This document shows positions 62,583 through 64,000 of a stretch of 64,000 nt of DNA, one piece after another. The stretch lies in NCBI GenBank assembly GCA_027854065.1, contig JAQGEF010000009.1, positions 100,466 through 164,465 on the forward strand, read 5' to 3'. The translations under genes were made by a program, and so were the position numbers. The notes beneath the pieces are model-generated. The model was not told where the DNA came from, did not search any database, and worked only from the letters and a program-made list of their open reading frames with translations. The stretch is from Polluticaenibacter yanchengensis. GTDB taxonomy: Bacteria; Bacteroidota; Bacteroidia; Chitinophagales; Chitinophagaceae. Each line of letters starts with the position of its first letter. Within the stretch, counting starts at the first letter, position 1.

Positions 62583-63650
62583 ATGGGGCAAAACAAAACT
62601 GTCATAAAATCGTTAACAGGCTTACGGATTGTATTGGCCTGGGTCGTTTTTTTTGCGCACATGATAAAACCGGATAGGATTAGCACGGTGCCGCTGAGGT
62701 TGATGTATGAGAATATTTACATTTTCGTGGACGGCTTTTTTATTTTAACCGGCATGCTTTTAATTTATAATTATTACGACCCGGAGAAAAAAATCTCTGT
62801 TAAAAAATACTTCCTGGGAAGATTTGCACGGATTTACCCTATCTTCTTTTTATTTACACTTGCCATACTGGTAAGTGCTTTTGTTAAGGGTATCAACAGT
62901 TTTAACCCGGAGGGGATTAAGACGATTGTTTACAATCTTACCATGATAAAAAGTTTCTGGTATAAGTATGTTTACACCGGCGTTCCCCAGGGCTGGACAT
63001 TAACCGTTGATTTGATTTTATATGCCATTTTTCCTTTTGTAGTTTATGCCATGCGTAAACATTTGTTATTGGGATTGCTGGTGATTGTTCCTTTTCTTTT
63101 ACTGGACCCACTTTTAACCGGTTATGCAGCGTCACGGAGCAACCCGGAAGGATTCATGTTCAGGTATTTGTTTATATTCTTAATTGATTTATACATTGGG
63201 ATGCTATTTAGCTTCTTAATGCTCCGGCAAAGAAAGATTCAATCCAATTACCTGTTTACCGGTATCGGGTTATTTTTCACCTTTATTTTTCTAAGGTATA
63301 AAACGCCAATTGTTATTGCCCTTCAGCCATCTTTTCCTTTATGGCTGTACGTGGAAATTATATTTGTGGCTGGCTTTTGCCTAGGGCCGTTGTTCTACGG
63401 GCTGGCTACGGAAAAAAATGCCCTGAGCAGGTTGCTTTCCACCAAATTGTTCTTAGTGCTGGGGAGTAGTTCATACGTATTCTACCTGGCCCACCTGGGC
63501 TTTGTGAGAAACAGTTTCGAACGGTATGTTTCTGATAATATAGTTATCATTTTTTTATTCCTGACGGTATTTTCTATTCTTGGCAATAAGTATGTGGAAG
63601 ACCCGGCTAGAAAGTATATCCTTAAAAAACTGGGTAAAAACAGGGGATAA
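62583..63650 (+). CDS. Acyltransferase 3 family (OafA/YrhL-type) membrane protein
   Basis: 355 residues with about ten helices. The N-terminal SLTGLRIVLAWVVFFAHM carries the catalytic His of the family, FVDGFFILTGMLLIY follows, and the pattern RFARIYPIFFLF then GVPQGWTLTVDLILYAIFP is typical. No SGNH domain. It O-acetylates sugars of surface polysaccharides or lipids from the cytoplasmic acyl-CoA pool. 35 nt after the pyrophosphatase gene, possibly cotranscribed. Confidence 0.93.
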   Translation: MGQNKTVIKSLTGLRIVLAWVVFFAHMIKPDRISTVPLRLMYENIYIFVDGFFILTGMLLIYNYYDPEKKISVKKYFLGRFARIYPIFFLFTLAILVSAFVKGINSFNPEGIKTIVYNLTMIKSFWYKYVYTGVPQGWTLTVDLILYAIFPFVVYAMRKHLLLGLLVIVPFLLLDPLLTGYAASRSNPEGFMFRYLFIFLIDLYIGMLFSFLMLRQRKIQSNYLFTGIGLFFTFIFLRYKTPIVIALQPSFPLWLYVEIIFVAGFCLGPLFYGLATEKNALSRLLSTKLFLVLGSSSYVFYLAHLGFVRNSFERYVSDNIVIIFLFLTVFSILGNKYVEDPARKYILKKLGKNRG

Positions 63651-63720
63651 AATGTTGATGTGCTTCGGAAATATGGGGTATTGGTTAATATACTAATGCT
63701 ACAAATCTTTAAATGTTATT

Positions 63721-63757
63721 TAACCCACCCCTGCCCCTCCCAGGGAGGGGACAGAAG
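63721..63757 (+). repeat. GC-rich CCCACCCC repeat, copy near 63.7 kb
   Basis: aacccacccctgcccctccc followed by agggaggggac; the inverted cctccc / gggagg pair gives a small hairpin. The same block ends the tandem units near 47470-47500 and recurs at 63901-63930. Confidence 0.7.
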
Positions 63758-63900
63758 CATGAGTGACATGGTGTAAACAGTGATGGTAAATTTCAGTAGT
63801 TAGATATTAGAATAGCAATACACATTTGAAACGATACCTTAATATATTGTTTGCGATATGGAAAATTGGCTGATTCTAAGTACGAACCTTCTAATGCTAT

Positions 63901-63930
63901 TAACCCACCCTGCCCGTCCCAGGGCAGGGC
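63901..63930 (+). repeat. GC-rich CCCACCC repeat, right-end copy
   Basis: aacccaccctgcccgtccca then gggcagggc; similar to 63721-63757, about 180 nt earlier. The rest of the right end (63651-64000) shows no gene. Confidence 0.65.
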
Positions 63931-64000
63931 TGTTGTGTTCTTAGGATATTGTATATTTATATTAAAAAAGATGGAATCTTATAATCTATTGTCATATTTA

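Overview
The window is a chromosomal segment of a Bacteroidota bacterium, most likely a member of the Chitinophagaceae or a close relative. The signs are: secreted proteins ending in type IX secretion (T9SS) C-terminal domains, GEVED-repeat surface proteins, DUF4230, DUF4836 and Cthe_2159-type lipoproteins, a GH3-family protein beside dxr, the futalosine menaquinone enzyme MqnD, TPR-AraC membrane regulators, few obvious Shine-Dalgarno sequences, and promoter elements of the Bacteroidota type (TTTG, about 19-21 nt, TAnnTTTG). Gene density is ordinary, with several long AT-rich intergenic stretches. I saw no rRNA, tRNA, CRISPR array, prophage or intact insertion sequence.

Layout. 1-3420: 5' part of a large GEVED-repeat surface protein, running off the left edge. 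4501-7559: CLC chloride transporter convergent with a cation/proton antiporter. 8814-9630: a short response-regulator-like remnant and an intact LuxR-type response regulator. 9952-12003: a small AraC regulator, an SDR oxidoreductase, a DoxX-like membrane protein and an NTF2-like secreted protein. 12335-17063: fbaA, prfA, an M16 peptidase homologue without its metal-binding motif, and an OmpR-type response regulator. 17281-18541: an uncharacterised 260-aa protein overlapping a PIN-domain gene, read from a near-leaderless promoter. 18588-24430: lipoproteins, a truncated gene, a small membrane protein, a nested MITE-in-repeat locus and htpG. 24920-35790: two paralogous T9SS-exported surface proteins flanking a TPR-AraC regulator. 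36053-38763: atpB-atpE-atpF-atpH, ending in a long terminator with no atpA following. 39202-47026: proC, glycosyltransferase plus MsbA-like ABC exporter, mqnD, a polytopic membrane protein, and a trans-sulfuration enzyme. 47913-55869: pgi, PAP2-like protein, DUF4836 lipoprotein, a transaldolase/FSA-type aldolase, dxr and GH3. 56565-59532: GNAT, then Crp/Fnr regulator, YceI and nitronate monooxygenase. 60004-63650: ilvE, a conserved hypothetical, the XTP/dITP pyrophosphatase and an acyltransferase.

Housekeeping is scattered: glycolysis (fbaA, pgi), isoprenoid synthesis (dxr), proline (proC), branched-chain amino acids (ilvE), menaquinone (mqnD), ATP synthase Fo plus delta, translation termination (prfA), protein folding (htpG) and nucleotide sanitation. 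The accessory part is mainly cell-surface biology.

The main non-genic signal is dispersed repeats. One 110-170 bp family begins GGGCTGC and ends AGCCCCAAA (five copies). A second is built on GGATAGTAGCAAAGTACCCC / GAGTACTGCGGATAGCCCGG (three copies). There is also a 250-bp tandem duplication near 47.5 kb and several GC-rich CCCACCCC-type repeats. One GGGCTGC copy is interrupted by a 222-bp element with perfect 20-bp terminal inverted repeats and a 10-bp target duplication, which is a clear MITE. The best candidate for an undescribed system is the 17281-18541 pair.
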